In this document: in pieces, positions 4,567-11,209 of the stretch
Layout: each line of letters begins with the position of its first letter
How positions within the stretch are numbered: position 1 is the first letter of the stretch
Assembly (NCBI GenBank): GCA_017622255.1
Contig: JAGARL010000013.1
Span: forward strand, 1 to 11,209
From: Methanocorpusculum sp.
Lineage (GTDB): Archaea; Halobacteriota; Methanomicrobia; Methanomicrobiales; Methanocorpusculaceae
DNA: 11,209 nucleotides
Reading direction: 5' to 3'
Translations under genes and position numbers: made by a program
The notes under the pieces: generated by a model
The model's input: only the letters and a program-made list of their open reading frames with translations
Told to the model about the DNA's origin: nothing
The model's database searches: none

Positions 4567-5235
4567 ATGACAGCAAACTGCGCAGTAACTATCATAGCGG
4601 AAAACAAAACCGGTATTCTCCGGGACATCGGATCTGCATGTGCAGAGATTAATGCCAATATCTTAACAACCCAGCAGGAAATCTCTGCCGAAGGAAAGGA
4701 TGCCGGCCGTGCGGTCATCAGTCTGGAAGCGGAATTCTCCGGCGATCCTGCTGACCTCATCTCCCGCATCCGGGAAATTGAAGGCATCGTGTCCGTGGAA
4801 AACCACCACTCCGCAGCAGAGATTTTCGGAAAGCGTGTTATCGTTATCGGCGGCGGCGCTCAGGTCGCCCAGGTGGCACTCGGCGCCGTAAACGAAGCCG
4901 ACCGCCACAACATCAGAGGTGAAAGAATCTCGGTGGATACCATCCCGCTGGTCGGAGAAGAAACAATCGCCCGTGCGGTAGAAGCAGTATCGCGCCTGCC
5001 GCGTGCGGCAATTCTGGTCTTAGCCGGCTCGCTTATGGGAGGCAGAATTACCGATGCCGTCCGTTTTGTGCAGTCCCGCGGCATTCCGGTAGTCTGCCTG
5101 AAAATGGCCGGAAGTGTTACCTCTGCCGCAGATTTAGTCGTAACCGATCCCATTCAGGCAGGAGTTATGGCTGTCATGCATATCAGTACCATCGGTGTAT
5201 TTGACATCGCCCGCGTCAAAGGAAAGGAATTTTAA
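4567..5235 (+). CDS. ACT-domain protein with a conserved C-terminal domain (DUF5612-like)
   Basis: The 222-residue product has an N-terminal ACT domain (about residues 3-80). It shows the typical strand-helix start AVTIIAENKTGILRDIGSACAEINANI and ends with IREIEGIVSVENHHS. ACT domains bind amino acids and usually serve as allosteric sensors. The rest (about 88-222) begins with GKRVIVIGGGAQVAQVALGAV and has alternating strands and helices; from memory it matches the DUF5612 region of methanogen proteins. No catalytic residues are evident, so a sensory or regulatory role is inferred. The frame is open to 4369, but ATG 4567 is chosen because the ACT fold begins there; earlier residues would overlap the preceding gene. 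The stop overlaps the next start by one base (TAATG), so it is coupled to sua5. Confidence 0.82.
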   Translation: MTANCAVTIIAENKTGILRDIGSACAEINANILTTQQEISAEGKDAGRAVISLEAEFSGDPADLISRIREIEGIVSVENHHSAAEIFGKRVIVIGGGAQVAQVALGAVNEADRHNIRGERISVDTIPLVGEETIARAVEAVSRLPRAAILVLAGSLMGGRITDAVRFVQSRGIPVVCLKMAGSVTSAADLVVTDPIQAGVMAVMHISTIGVFDIARVKGKEF

Positions 5236-5834
5236 TGCAGGAAACACTTAGCCCCTCAGACAGCGCACGCATCGAAAAAGCAGTATCCGTTCTCTCCCGG
5301 GACGGTCTGGTTGTCTATCCGACCGAAACCGTGTACGGTCTCGGTGCAGACGCACTCTCCGAGCCCGCGGTCCTCAAGGTCTTTGAGGCAAAACAGCGGC
5401 TGCTTGGAAAACCCATCTCCGTTGCGGTCTCCGATTTGGAGATGATTTACGGTATCGCCTATGTGGATGAGTTTGCCGAGGAGTTCATCTCCCGCTTCCT
5501 CCCGGGACCGGTTACGGTTGTTCTTCCGGTGAAAAGCTCCCTTCCGGGAGACCTTTCCGGCGGCACGGGAACGATTGGTATCCGCTTCCCGGACCATCCG
5601 TTGGCGCTTGCGTTAATCGCGGCCCTGGATGCGCCGATTACCTCCACCTCAGCCAACATCTCCGGCGAAATCTCCCCGGTAAATCCCGGACAGGTCAATG
5701 TCCCGCATGACTATTTCCTCGAGGACGGCTCGCTTCCCGGAATGCCGAGTACGGTCGTTAATCTGGAAACAAGACGTATTGAGCGGCCGGGAGCGCTGCT
5801 CGACGAGGTGGCTGACTTTATCAAGACTCACTAA
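5235..5834 (+). CDS. sua5: L-threonylcarbamoyladenylate synthase (Sua5/YrdC/YciO)
   Basis: This cytosolic enzyme makes threonylcarbamoyl-AMP from threonine, bicarbonate and ATP, the first step of t6A modification at A37 of tRNAs that read ANN codons. The 199-residue single-domain form (YrdC type) has the family motifs in order: PTETVYGLG (29-37), the K-x-R-...-KP segment (K53, R55, K59), LPGPVT (89-94), GIRFPDH (115-121), TSTSANISGE (136-145), PSTVV (171-175) and RPGA (184-187). The extra C-terminal Sua5 domain of longer homologues is absent. ATG 5235 overlaps the upstream stop by one base and has AAGGA about 8 nt before it. A 3-nt gap leads to copA. One likely substrate, tRNA-Arg(UCU), lies in the same window. 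Confidence 0.92.
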   Translation: MQETLSPSDSARIEKAVSVLSRDGLVVYPTETVYGLGADALSEPAVLKVFEAKQRLLGKPISVAVSDLEMIYGIAYVDEFAEEFISRFLPGPVTVVLPVKSSLPGDLSGGTGTIGIRFPDHPLALALIAALDAPITSTSANISGEISPVNPGQVNVPHDYFLEDGSLPGMPSTVVNLETRRIERPGALLDEVADFIKTH

Positions 5835-5837
5835 TTT

Positions 5838-8255
5838 ATGAAACAAACCTATACCGTCCTTGGCATGTCCTGTCAGGCATGCGCATTAAACGTTGAGCGT
5901 GCGGTATCGAAGATTCCGGGAATCACCGAGGCCCGGGTAAATCTGCTCGCCAATACGCTTACTGTGGAAGCGGAAGGCGTTGCGGAGGAGATTATCATCG
6001 ATGCCGTAACCAATGCCGGATACAAGGCGCTTTCCGGAAGAAAGGAGGTAGCCCCTGAGTATCAGTCCATGAAGCGCCGGCTAATCGGCTCTTTGTGTCT
6101 CTTAATCCCGCTGCTGTATGTAAGCATGGGCCCGATGCTCGGCCTGCCGCTTCCAATTCCGGCCGCTTTCGCCGGCATTCTGCAGCTGATTATCGTAATC
6201 CCGATTGTTATCCTGAACCGGAAGTACTTCGTGCAGGGTATTCCGGCGCTTGTCCGCTGTTCTCCAAACATGGATTCGCTGGTGGCCATCGGCTCTGGTG
6301 CTGCCCTGCTCTACAGCTTTGTGGTTCTGGGAAGCATGCTGTTCGGTGCTCCGGCCTCGCATCTCTACTTTGAGTCTGCGGGAACAATTCTGACGCTGGT
6401 AACCGTCGGCAAGTACTTAGAGTCCCGCTCGAAGGGAAAGACCACGGAGGCGGTTACCCGCCTGCTTGACCTTGCCCCGAAGACGGCAACGGTCATCCGG
6501 AATGGAGAGGAGCAGACGCTGCCGATTGCAGATGTTGCCGCAGGCGATGTGGTTGTCGTTCGCCCGGGAGGAAAAATCCCGGTGGACGGCACGGTTCTGG
6601 AAGGAAGCTCTTCGGTTGACACCTCAGCGCTGACCGGAGAAAGCCTGCCGGTCACCAGGCGTGCCGGCGATTCGGTGCAGGCCGGAACGATTTGTCTGTA
6701 CGGCACAATCCGTTTCCGTGCGGAGAAGGTCGGCGATGATACGACGCTTGCCCAGATTATCGAGCTGGTGCGGGATGCATCTGCCTCCAAAGCGCCGATT
6801 GCCCGTCTTGCAGACAAGGTTGCAGGCGTCTTTGTTCCGACGGTTATCGTAATCGCGTTTATTGTCTTCTGCATCTGGATGTTTCTGGGCGCGGGGCTTT
6901 CCTTTTCGCTCGGCGTTGCCATCTCGGTGCTGGTCATCTCCTGTCCGTGCGCCTTAGGCCTTGCAACGCCGGTTGCGATTATGGTTGGAACCGGCAAGGC
7001 GGCGTCGCTTGGTATCCTGATTAAGTCCGCCGAGACGCTGGAGACCGCAGGCAAGGCGGATACGATTGTCTTCGATAAGACCGGAACGCTTACCGAAGGA
7101 AAACCGGCAGTCGACGGCATCTTTGCGGCAGACGGCATCTCCCGCGAGGAGCTGCTTGCTGCCGCGGCCGCCGTTGAGGCGCCGTCTGAGCATCCGCTTG
7201 CAGCAGCGGTTCTGGCGTTTGCCAGGACGCAGAACATTGCCCCGTCTCCGGTTTCGGACTTTACGGCGGTTCCGGGCCGCGGTGTGACTGCGGTCCTGGA
7301 CGGTGTCCGCTATTATGCCGGAAATCCTGCCTATATGCAGGAGTCCGGCGTGTCCGGAGCGTTTCCGGAGATTCCCGAGTCCCGGGCACAGATTTTCTTT
7401 GCCCGCGAATCCGTGCCGCTTGGGGCGATGACGGTCTCGGATGCGGTCAGACCGACCGCGGCAAAGACGGTTGCCCGCTTCCATGAACTTGGTATGCGGG
7501 TTGTGATGCTGACCGGCGATGCAGAGGCAACCGCGTCCCGGGTTGCTGAAGAGACCGGCGTTGACGCGTTCTATGCCGACCTCCTCCCGGCGGATAAGGA
7601 AGCGGCCATCCGCAAAATGCAGGCGGAAGGGCACCGGGTTATCATGGCCGGAGACGGCATCAACGATGCGCCGTCCCTTGCCCGGGCAGACATCGGTATG
7701 GCTATCGGCGCCGGGGCGGATATCGCGCTCGAATCCGCGGATATCATCCTCATGAACAGTGACCCGATGGCCGCGGCAACCGCTGTCCGCCTGAGCCGGG
7801 CAACCATCAGAAACGTAAAGCAGAACCTCTTCTGGGCGTTCATCTACAACGCAGTCGGCATCCCGCTTGCGGCAGGCATTCTCTATGCGCCGTTCGGCAT
7901 CCTGCTCTCGCCGGGAATCGCGGCTCTTGCGATGAGCTGTTCGTCGGTCTGCGTTGTCTCCAACGCACTGCGCCTCCGGTTCTTTAAAGAACCAACAGAA
8001 GAGATTGAGAATAACCCAGAACCAGCAGGTGAAGATACTATGCAGAAGATTATTTGTGTTGAAGGAATGATGTGCAAACACTGCGTCAAAGCAGTAACCA
8101 ATGCTCTCCAGGCAGTTGACGGCGTTGAAGCGGTCGATGTCAGTCTGGATGAGAAAAAAGCTGTTGTAACACTTACCAAAGAGGTCTCTGATGCTGACTT
8201 AAAGGCGGCTGTCGAGGCTGAGGATTTCACGGTCGCGGCTGTGGAATCCGCATAA
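5838..8255 (+). CDS. copA: Copper-exporting P1B-type ATPase with N- and C-terminal HMA domains
   Basis: This encodes an 805-residue membrane ATPase that pumps Cu(I) out of the cytoplasm. It has an N-terminal HMA metal-binding domain with GMSCQAC (C12, C15), then a membrane domain with the TM6 transport motif CPC (369-371) followed by ALGLATP. The actuator has TGES (266-269); the P-domain has DKTGT (phosphorylated D413) and GDGIND (605-610); the N-domain has the HP motif (H452-P453). The last helices carry YN and [15 protein letters not shown], the Cu(I)-type residues of subgroup IB-1. After a short linker a second HMA follows with GMMCKHC (C746, C749). An HMA at the C-terminus is unusual for archaeal CopA and, as I recall, common in Clostridia, so transfer is possible. 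It is the third gene of the ACT-sua5-copA operon. No copper-responsive regulator is seen in the window. Confidence 0.95.
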   Translation: MKQTYTVLGMSCQACALNVERAVSKIPGITEARVNLLANTLTVEAEGVAEEIIIDAVTNAGYKALSGRKEVAPEYQSMKRRLIGSLCLLIPLLYVSMGPMLGLPLPIPAAFAGILQLIIVIPIVILNRKYFVQGIPALVRCSPNMDSLVAIGSGAALLYSFVVLGSMLFGAPASHLYFESAGTILTLVTVGKYLESRSKGKTTEAVTRLLDLAPKTATVIRNGEEQTLPIADVAAGDVVVVRPGGKIPVDGTVLEGSSSVDTSALTGESLPVTRRAGDSVQAGTICLYGTIRFRAEKVGDDTTLAQIIELVRDASASKAPIARLADKVAGVFVPTVIVIAFIVFCIWMFLGAGLSFSLGVAISVLVISCPCALGLATPVAIMVGTGKAASLGILIKSAETLETAGKADTIVFDKTGTLTEGKPAVDGIFAADGISREELLAAAAAVEAPSEHPLAAAVLAFARTQNIAPSPVSDFTAVPGRGVTAVLDGVRYYAGNPAYMQESGVSGAFPEIPESRAQIFFARESVPLGAMTVSDAVRPTAAKTVARFHELGMRVVMLTGDAEATASRVAEETGVDAFYADLLPADKEAAIRKMQAEGHRVIMAGDGINDAPSLARADIGMAIGAGADIALESADIILMNSDPMAAATAVRLSRATIRNVKQNLFWAFIYNAVGIPLAAGILYAPFGILLSPGIAALAMSCSSVCVVSNALRLRFFKEPTEEIENNPEPAGEDTMQKIICVEGMMCKHCVKAVTNALQAVDGVEAVDVSLDEKKAVVTLTKEVSDADLKAAVEAEDFTVAAVESA
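8040..8255 (+). CDS. Possible nested CopZ-like copper chaperone (internal start within copA)
   Basis: The last 71 codons of copA begin with an in-frame ATG (8040, codon 735) placed just before a complete HMA domain ([15 protein letters not shown]). AGGTGA at 8027-8032 precedes it with a 7-nt spacer, the same SD sequence and spacing as rpl30e in this window. Internal initiation would release a soluble copper-binding chaperone able to deliver Cu(I) to the pump. E. coli makes a similar product from copA, but by frameshifting. The features are seen in the sequence; actual internal translation is inference. Confidence 0.45.
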   Translation: MQKIICVEGMMCKHCVKAVTNALQAVDGVEAVDVSLDEKKAVVTLTKEVSDADLKAAVEAEDFTVAAVESA

Positions 8256-8271
8256 CTTTTTTTTTGTTTTT
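8256..8271 (+). terminator. Oligo-T terminator of the copA operon
   Basis: Immediately after the copA stop come nine Ts (8257-8265), a G, then five more Ts (8267-8271). There is no preceding hairpin; this is a typical archaeal oligo-T terminator and the strongest in the window. Confidence 0.65.
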
Positions 8272-8393
8272 AAGCTCCCGGCGGTTTGTTGATTTTTCGG
8301 CATCTTGTTTTCAATACTCTTATCTTCTCAAAGTGCCAAGGTATCAGATAACAAAACAGTCTTCCCCAGGGATGAGGCACGCACGAGGAAACT
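8272..8393 (+). promoter_or_regulatory. Intergenic leader of the type I RM operon
   Basis: This gap separates the copA terminator from hsdM. A SD-like GAGGA (8385-8389) lies 4 nt before ATG 8394 and supports that start. A/T-rich stretches around 8310-8325 could contain the promoter, but none is a convincing TATA box. No inverted repeat suggesting a controller-protein site was found. Confidence 0.35.
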
Positions 8394-9863
8394 ATGTTAA
8401 CCGGCACTATTCGCAATAAAGTTGATGCAATCTGGGACGATATCTGGGCAGGCGGAATTACGAATCCGATTACGGTTATCGAACAGCTTACCTATCTGAT
8501 GTTTATCCGTTCCCTGGATGAGAGGGAGCTGGAAGCGGAGTCGTTTGAGGCGTTGAGCGGGGTAAAGCAGCCGAAGATTTTCCCGGAGGATTCCGCGTCG
8601 CAGAAGATGCGGTGGAGCAGGTTTAAGAATCTTGACGGCCGTGAGATGTATGCGGTGGTGAGTCAGCAGGTTTTCCCGTTCATTAAGAGTATGGGCGGAG
8701 AGGATACGGCGTTTTCGTACTATATGCGGGATGCTATGTTTATGTTTCCGGAGGGGAAGAAGGAGCTTTTGCAGAAGGTGGTGACCGGTCTGGATATTCT
8801 GTATGAGGAGGATATCAAGGACCGGGATATGCTTGGGGACCTGTATGAGTATATGCTGGGTAAGCTTTCGCAGGCAGGTACGAACGGTCAGTTCAGAACG
8901 CCGAAGCATATTCGTGATATGATGGTCTCTATTCTTGCCCCGAAGCCGTCGGAGCGGATTTGTGATCCTGCCTGCGGTACGGCTGGTTTTCTGGTTTCGA
9001 GTGTGGAGTTTATCCGGAAGCATCATGAGAATACGATGACTTCTGAAGACTGGGAGATGTTTGAGGGCGGTGCGTTTACCGGGTTTGAGTTTGACCAGAC
9101 GATGCTGAGGATTTCCGCGATGAATCTGATGCTGCATTCGGTGACGCGTCCGCGGATTGAGTATAAGGACAGTATTTCGAATCAGAATGAGATTTCCGGT
9201 TCGTTTGATGTGATTCTGGCAAATCCGCCGTTTACTGGTTCGGTTGATGCGGCAGGGATTAATCCGAGTCTGACTGCGGTTACGCCGACGAAGAAGACGG
9301 AGCTTTTGTTCCTCGCGTTGTTTGTGCGGATGCTGAAGAAGGGAGGGCGCTGTGCCTGTATTGTTCCGGACGGTGTTCTCTTTGGTTCGTCGAAGGCACA
9401 CAAGGCTATCCGGAAGGAGATTGTGGAAAACCATCATCTGCAGGCTGTTATCTCAATGCCGTCCGGAGTTTTCAAGCCGTATGCCGGAGTTTCCACGGCA
9501 GTCCTGGTCTTTACGAAGACGGGGGCCGGCGGAACAGATAAGGTCTGGTTCTATGATATGCAGGCTGACGGGTACAGCTTAGATGATAAGCGTTCTCCAA
9601 TCGCTGAGAATGATATCCCGGATATTCTTGCCCGCTTTGGAAACCTGGAAGGCGAAGAGGGCCGCGAGCGGACTGAGAAGTCGTTCTTTGTGGAGAAGGC
9701 GGAGATTGCAGAAAACGGCTATGACCTGTCGATTAATAAGTACAAGCAGGTTATCTATGAGGCGGTTGAGTATCCGCCGACGGCAGATATTCTGGCAGAG
9801 TTAAAGGAGCTGGAAGCACAGGCGGCGAAGGGTCTTGCGGAGCTGGAAGGGATGCTGAAGTGA
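8394..9863 (+). CDS. hsdM: Type I restriction-modification DNA methyltransferase subunit HsdM
   Basis: The 489-residue product is the modification subunit of a type I RM system, an adenine-N6 methyltransferase that acts with HsdS and, for cleavage, HsdR. The N-terminal helical HsdM_N domain spans about residues 5-140 (WDDIWAGGITNPITVIEQLTYLMFIRSLDE is typical). The catalytic domain begins near FRTPKHIRDMM and carries the SAM-binding motif DPACGTAGF (191-199) and the adenine-methylase motif NPPF (277-280). The length is normal and both key motifs are intact. Codons end more often in G or T than in the C-biased ribosomal genes at the left, which fits an acquired accessory module. The stop overlaps the hsdS GTG start (GTGA). 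Confidence 0.95.
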   Translation: MLTGTIRNKVDAIWDDIWAGGITNPITVIEQLTYLMFIRSLDERELEAESFEALSGVKQPKIFPEDSASQKMRWSRFKNLDGREMYAVVSQQVFPFIKSMGGEDTAFSYYMRDAMFMFPEGKKELLQKVVTGLDILYEEDIKDRDMLGDLYEYMLGKLSQAGTNGQFRTPKHIRDMMVSILAPKPSERICDPACGTAGFLVSSVEFIRKHHENTMTSEDWEMFEGGAFTGFEFDQTMLRISAMNLMLHSVTRPRIEYKDSISNQNEISGSFDVILANPPFTGSVDAAGINPSLTAVTPTKKTELLFLALFVRMLKKGGRCACIVPDGVLFGSSKAHKAIRKEIVENHHLQAVISMPSGVFKPYAGVSTAVLVFTKTGAGGTDKVWFYDMQADGYSLDDKRSPIAENDIPDILARFGNLEGEEGRERTEKSFFVEKAEIAENGYDLSINKYKQVIYEAVEYPPTADILAELKELEAQAAKGLAELEGMLK

Positions 9864-11044
9864 GCGGGGCTTTGAAGCGGGACGAGTGGGAGACGGTACG
9901 GCTTGGGGATGTCATAACTTCAGCCCCTGTTCTAAAATGTGGTGATGGGTCGTATCCTATTCTATCTATGACAATGCATGATGGAATTGTCTATCAGTCA
10001 GAACGTTTTAAGAAGGATTTGGCGTCAAAGGATAAAAGTGGGTATAAAATCGTCAAACCCGGGCAATTAGTGGTTGGTTTTCCCATTGATGAAGGTGTAC
10101 TGTATATTCAACGGTATGCAGAATCTGGAATCATGAGTCCTGCTTATACTGTATGGGATGTTGATTATACATATCTCGATAAAGATTATTTTGAGTTAGC
10201 ACTTCATGGGCCGCGTTCTATGAAGTATTATGCCAGTAAACTTCGAGGTTCCACAGCAAGACGCCGAAGCCTTCCAACACCAACTTTTCTTGCCCTGTCT
10301 CTGCTTCTCCCCCCTCTCGACGTCCAGCGCCGGATTGCCGATACCCTCGATAAGGTAACCGAGCTTATCACTCTTCGAAAGACGCAGCTCAAAAAGCTGG
10401 ACGAGCTGGTGAAGGCGCGGTTTGTGGAGATGTTTGGTGACCCAGAACATAATGAGAAGGGCTGGGATATTAAAAAGCTCGAAAAATTATGCGTTGTTGG
10501 GTCAAGTAAAAGAATATATCAAAATGAACAGAGTGTAAGTGGCGTTCCATTCCTCAGAATCTCTAATTTGGTAAATCTGATAGATACAGGAATAAAAGAA
10601 AGTGATTTGTACATCCCTCGTGAATTATTTTTAAAACTAAAAGAGCAAGGTCTTGTCCCAACAGTAGGGGATATTCTAATCACCGCTCGTGGCACTCTGG
10701 GAAAATGTTACATCGTCAAAGTTGATGATGAATTTTATTTCCAAGATGGAATGATTAGCTGGCTTTCTAAATTAGATAAAGTGGTTAATGCGGTGTATCT
10801 CACACATCTATTATCTCAGTCTGGCTTTAGGAAACAGATTGACAGTTTGCAAGCAGGGTCTACAGTTGCTTATCTCTCTCTAGCTCAGACAAAAAAATTA
10901 GACATTATGTTACCTCCATTAGATTTACAGAAACAGTTCGTCTCTTTTGTTTCCTCTGTCGAAGAAGCAAAATCCCCCATACAGCAGAGTTTAGACGCTC
11001 TTGAGACCTTGAAGAAATCCCTCATGCAGGAGTACTTTGGATAA
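9860..11044 (+). CDS. hsdS: Type I restriction-modification specificity subunit HsdS
   Basis: The 394-residue product sets the DNA target of the type I complex. It has two target-recognition domains: TRD1 about residues 12-150 and TRD2 about 200-345. Each is followed by a conserved helical spacer that starts with PPLD: PPLDVQRRIADTLDKV with RFVEMFGDP after TRD1, and PPLDLQKQFVSFVSSV with LMQEYFG at the end. The two PPLD-QxxF/I repeats show the usual internal duplication. The start is GTG 9860, overlapping the hsdM stop by 4 nt, with AAGGGA about 8 nt upstream. Base composition is mosaic: TRD2 is about 35% G+C against about 56% in the central spacer. It appears intact; the target site cannot be read from sequence. 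Confidence 0.93.
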   Translation: MSGALKRDEWETVRLGDVITSAPVLKCGDGSYPILSMTMHDGIVYQSERFKKDLASKDKSGYKIVKPGQLVVGFPIDEGVLYIQRYAESGIMSPAYTVWDVDYTYLDKDYFELALHGPRSMKYYASKLRGSTARRRSLPTPTFLALSLLLPPLDVQRRIADTLDKVTELITLRKTQLKKLDELVKARFVEMFGDPEHNEKGWDIKKLEKLCVVGSSKRIYQNEQSVSGVPFLRISNLVNLIDTGIKESDLYIPRELFLKLKEQGLVPTVGDILITARGTLGKCYIVKVDDEFYFQDGMISWLSKLDKVVNAVYLTHLLSQSGFRKQIDSLQAGSTVAYLSLAQTKKLDIMLPPLDLQKQFVSFVSSVEEAKSPIQQSLDALETLKKSLMQEYFG

Positions 11045-11059
11045 ATGGAGGTATGATTT

Positions 11060-11209
11060 GTGATAGAAAATAATGCAGTAAAAGTTATTCTTGAAAAGGT
11101 TGCTGTTGAAACTGGAAAAGGTATTGGAAAATTAGCAGAAGCTTTTTTTGGATATATGGGATTGAAAGCTGAAAATAAACATGAGATAAAGACACTGAAG
11201 ATATTGACG
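11060..11209 (+). CDS. Unidentified gene in the RM locus (5' part only)
   Basis: A frame opens at GTG 11060, 15 nt after hsdS, behind a perfect SD (GGAGGT at 11047-11052, 7-nt spacer), and runs off the window after 50 codons. The visible N-terminus (MIENNAVKVILEKVAVETGKG and on) is lysine-rich and probably helical, with a short glycine/aromatic stretch (AEAFFGYMGL). It does not resemble the start of HsdR. The ATG at 11053 is rejected because it stops after six codons. It is probably co-transcribed with hsdM-hsdS and could be an accessory or anti-phage gene, but nothing visible tells its function. Confidence 0.6.
   Translation, partial: MIENNAVKVILEKVAVETGKGIGKLAEAFFGYMGLKAENKHEIKTLKILT

Noticed and set aside
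6365..8081. Long minus-strand frames of 290 and 375 codons opposite copA
   Set aside because: They lie entirely antisense to a gene with all P-type ATPase motifs; their translations are Ser/Thr/Arg-rich without any domain. They arise from the high G+C third positions of copA.
8397..9437. Minus-strand 346-codon frame opposite hsdM
   Set aside because: Arg/His/Leu-rich low-information translation antisense to a clear methyltransferase gene.

Overview
The window is archaeal, most likely from a methanogen of the order Methanomicrobiales and plausibly Methanocorpusculum or a close relative. That genus placement is recalled from gene character and was not searched. Archaeal hallmarks are ribosomal protein L30e next to a two-KH-domain archaeal NusA, a PAC2-family protein, an ACT-domain protein of methanogen type, A/T-rich TATA-like elements placed for leaderless transcripts, oligo-T terminators, and Shine-Dalgarno (SD) sequences of the AGGTGA / GGAGGT type. 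All complete genes but one are on the + strand.

Layout. Positions 1-137 hold the 3' end of an unidentified acidic gene. Next comes about 500 bp of non-coding, pyrimidine-rich, TTCG-studded DNA with degenerate internal repeats. A structured leader (about 640-777) then precedes rpl30e and nusA (778-1526). A second pyrimidine-rich tract with a roughly 24-bp periodicity follows nusA. Then come a small secreted protein (1727-2065), a convergent small methanogen-type protein on the minus strand (2162-2506), and a divergent PAC2 protein (2595-3323). A tRNA-Arg(UCU) lies at 3382-3456. It is followed by a TATA-preceded, structured non-coding segment (about 3492-3640) and a helical protein of unknown function (3681-4490).

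A tight + strand operon follows: an ACT-domain protein (4567-5235), threonylcarbamoyl-AMP synthase Sua5/YrdC (5235-5834), and a copper-exporting P-type ATPase (5838-8255). The ATPase carries metal-binding HMA domains at both ends. The last 71 codons have their own well-placed SD and ATG, so a free copper chaperone could be made from the same mRNA.

From 8394 the window enters a type I restriction-modification locus: hsdM, then hsdS (GTG start, 4-nt overlap), then the beginning of an unidentified gene at 11060. No hsdR is visible; it would be expected outside the window. The hsdS target-recognition halves are clearly more A/T-rich than the conserved spacer between them, a mosaic pattern typical of specificity-domain exchange.

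No single wholly new system stands out. The best candidates for undescribed biology are the SD-sequestering leader of rpl30e, the nested copper chaperone inside copA, the structured RNA candidate after the tRNA, two mutually exclusive hairpins before the ACT gene, and the unidentified gene embedded in the type I RM locus.
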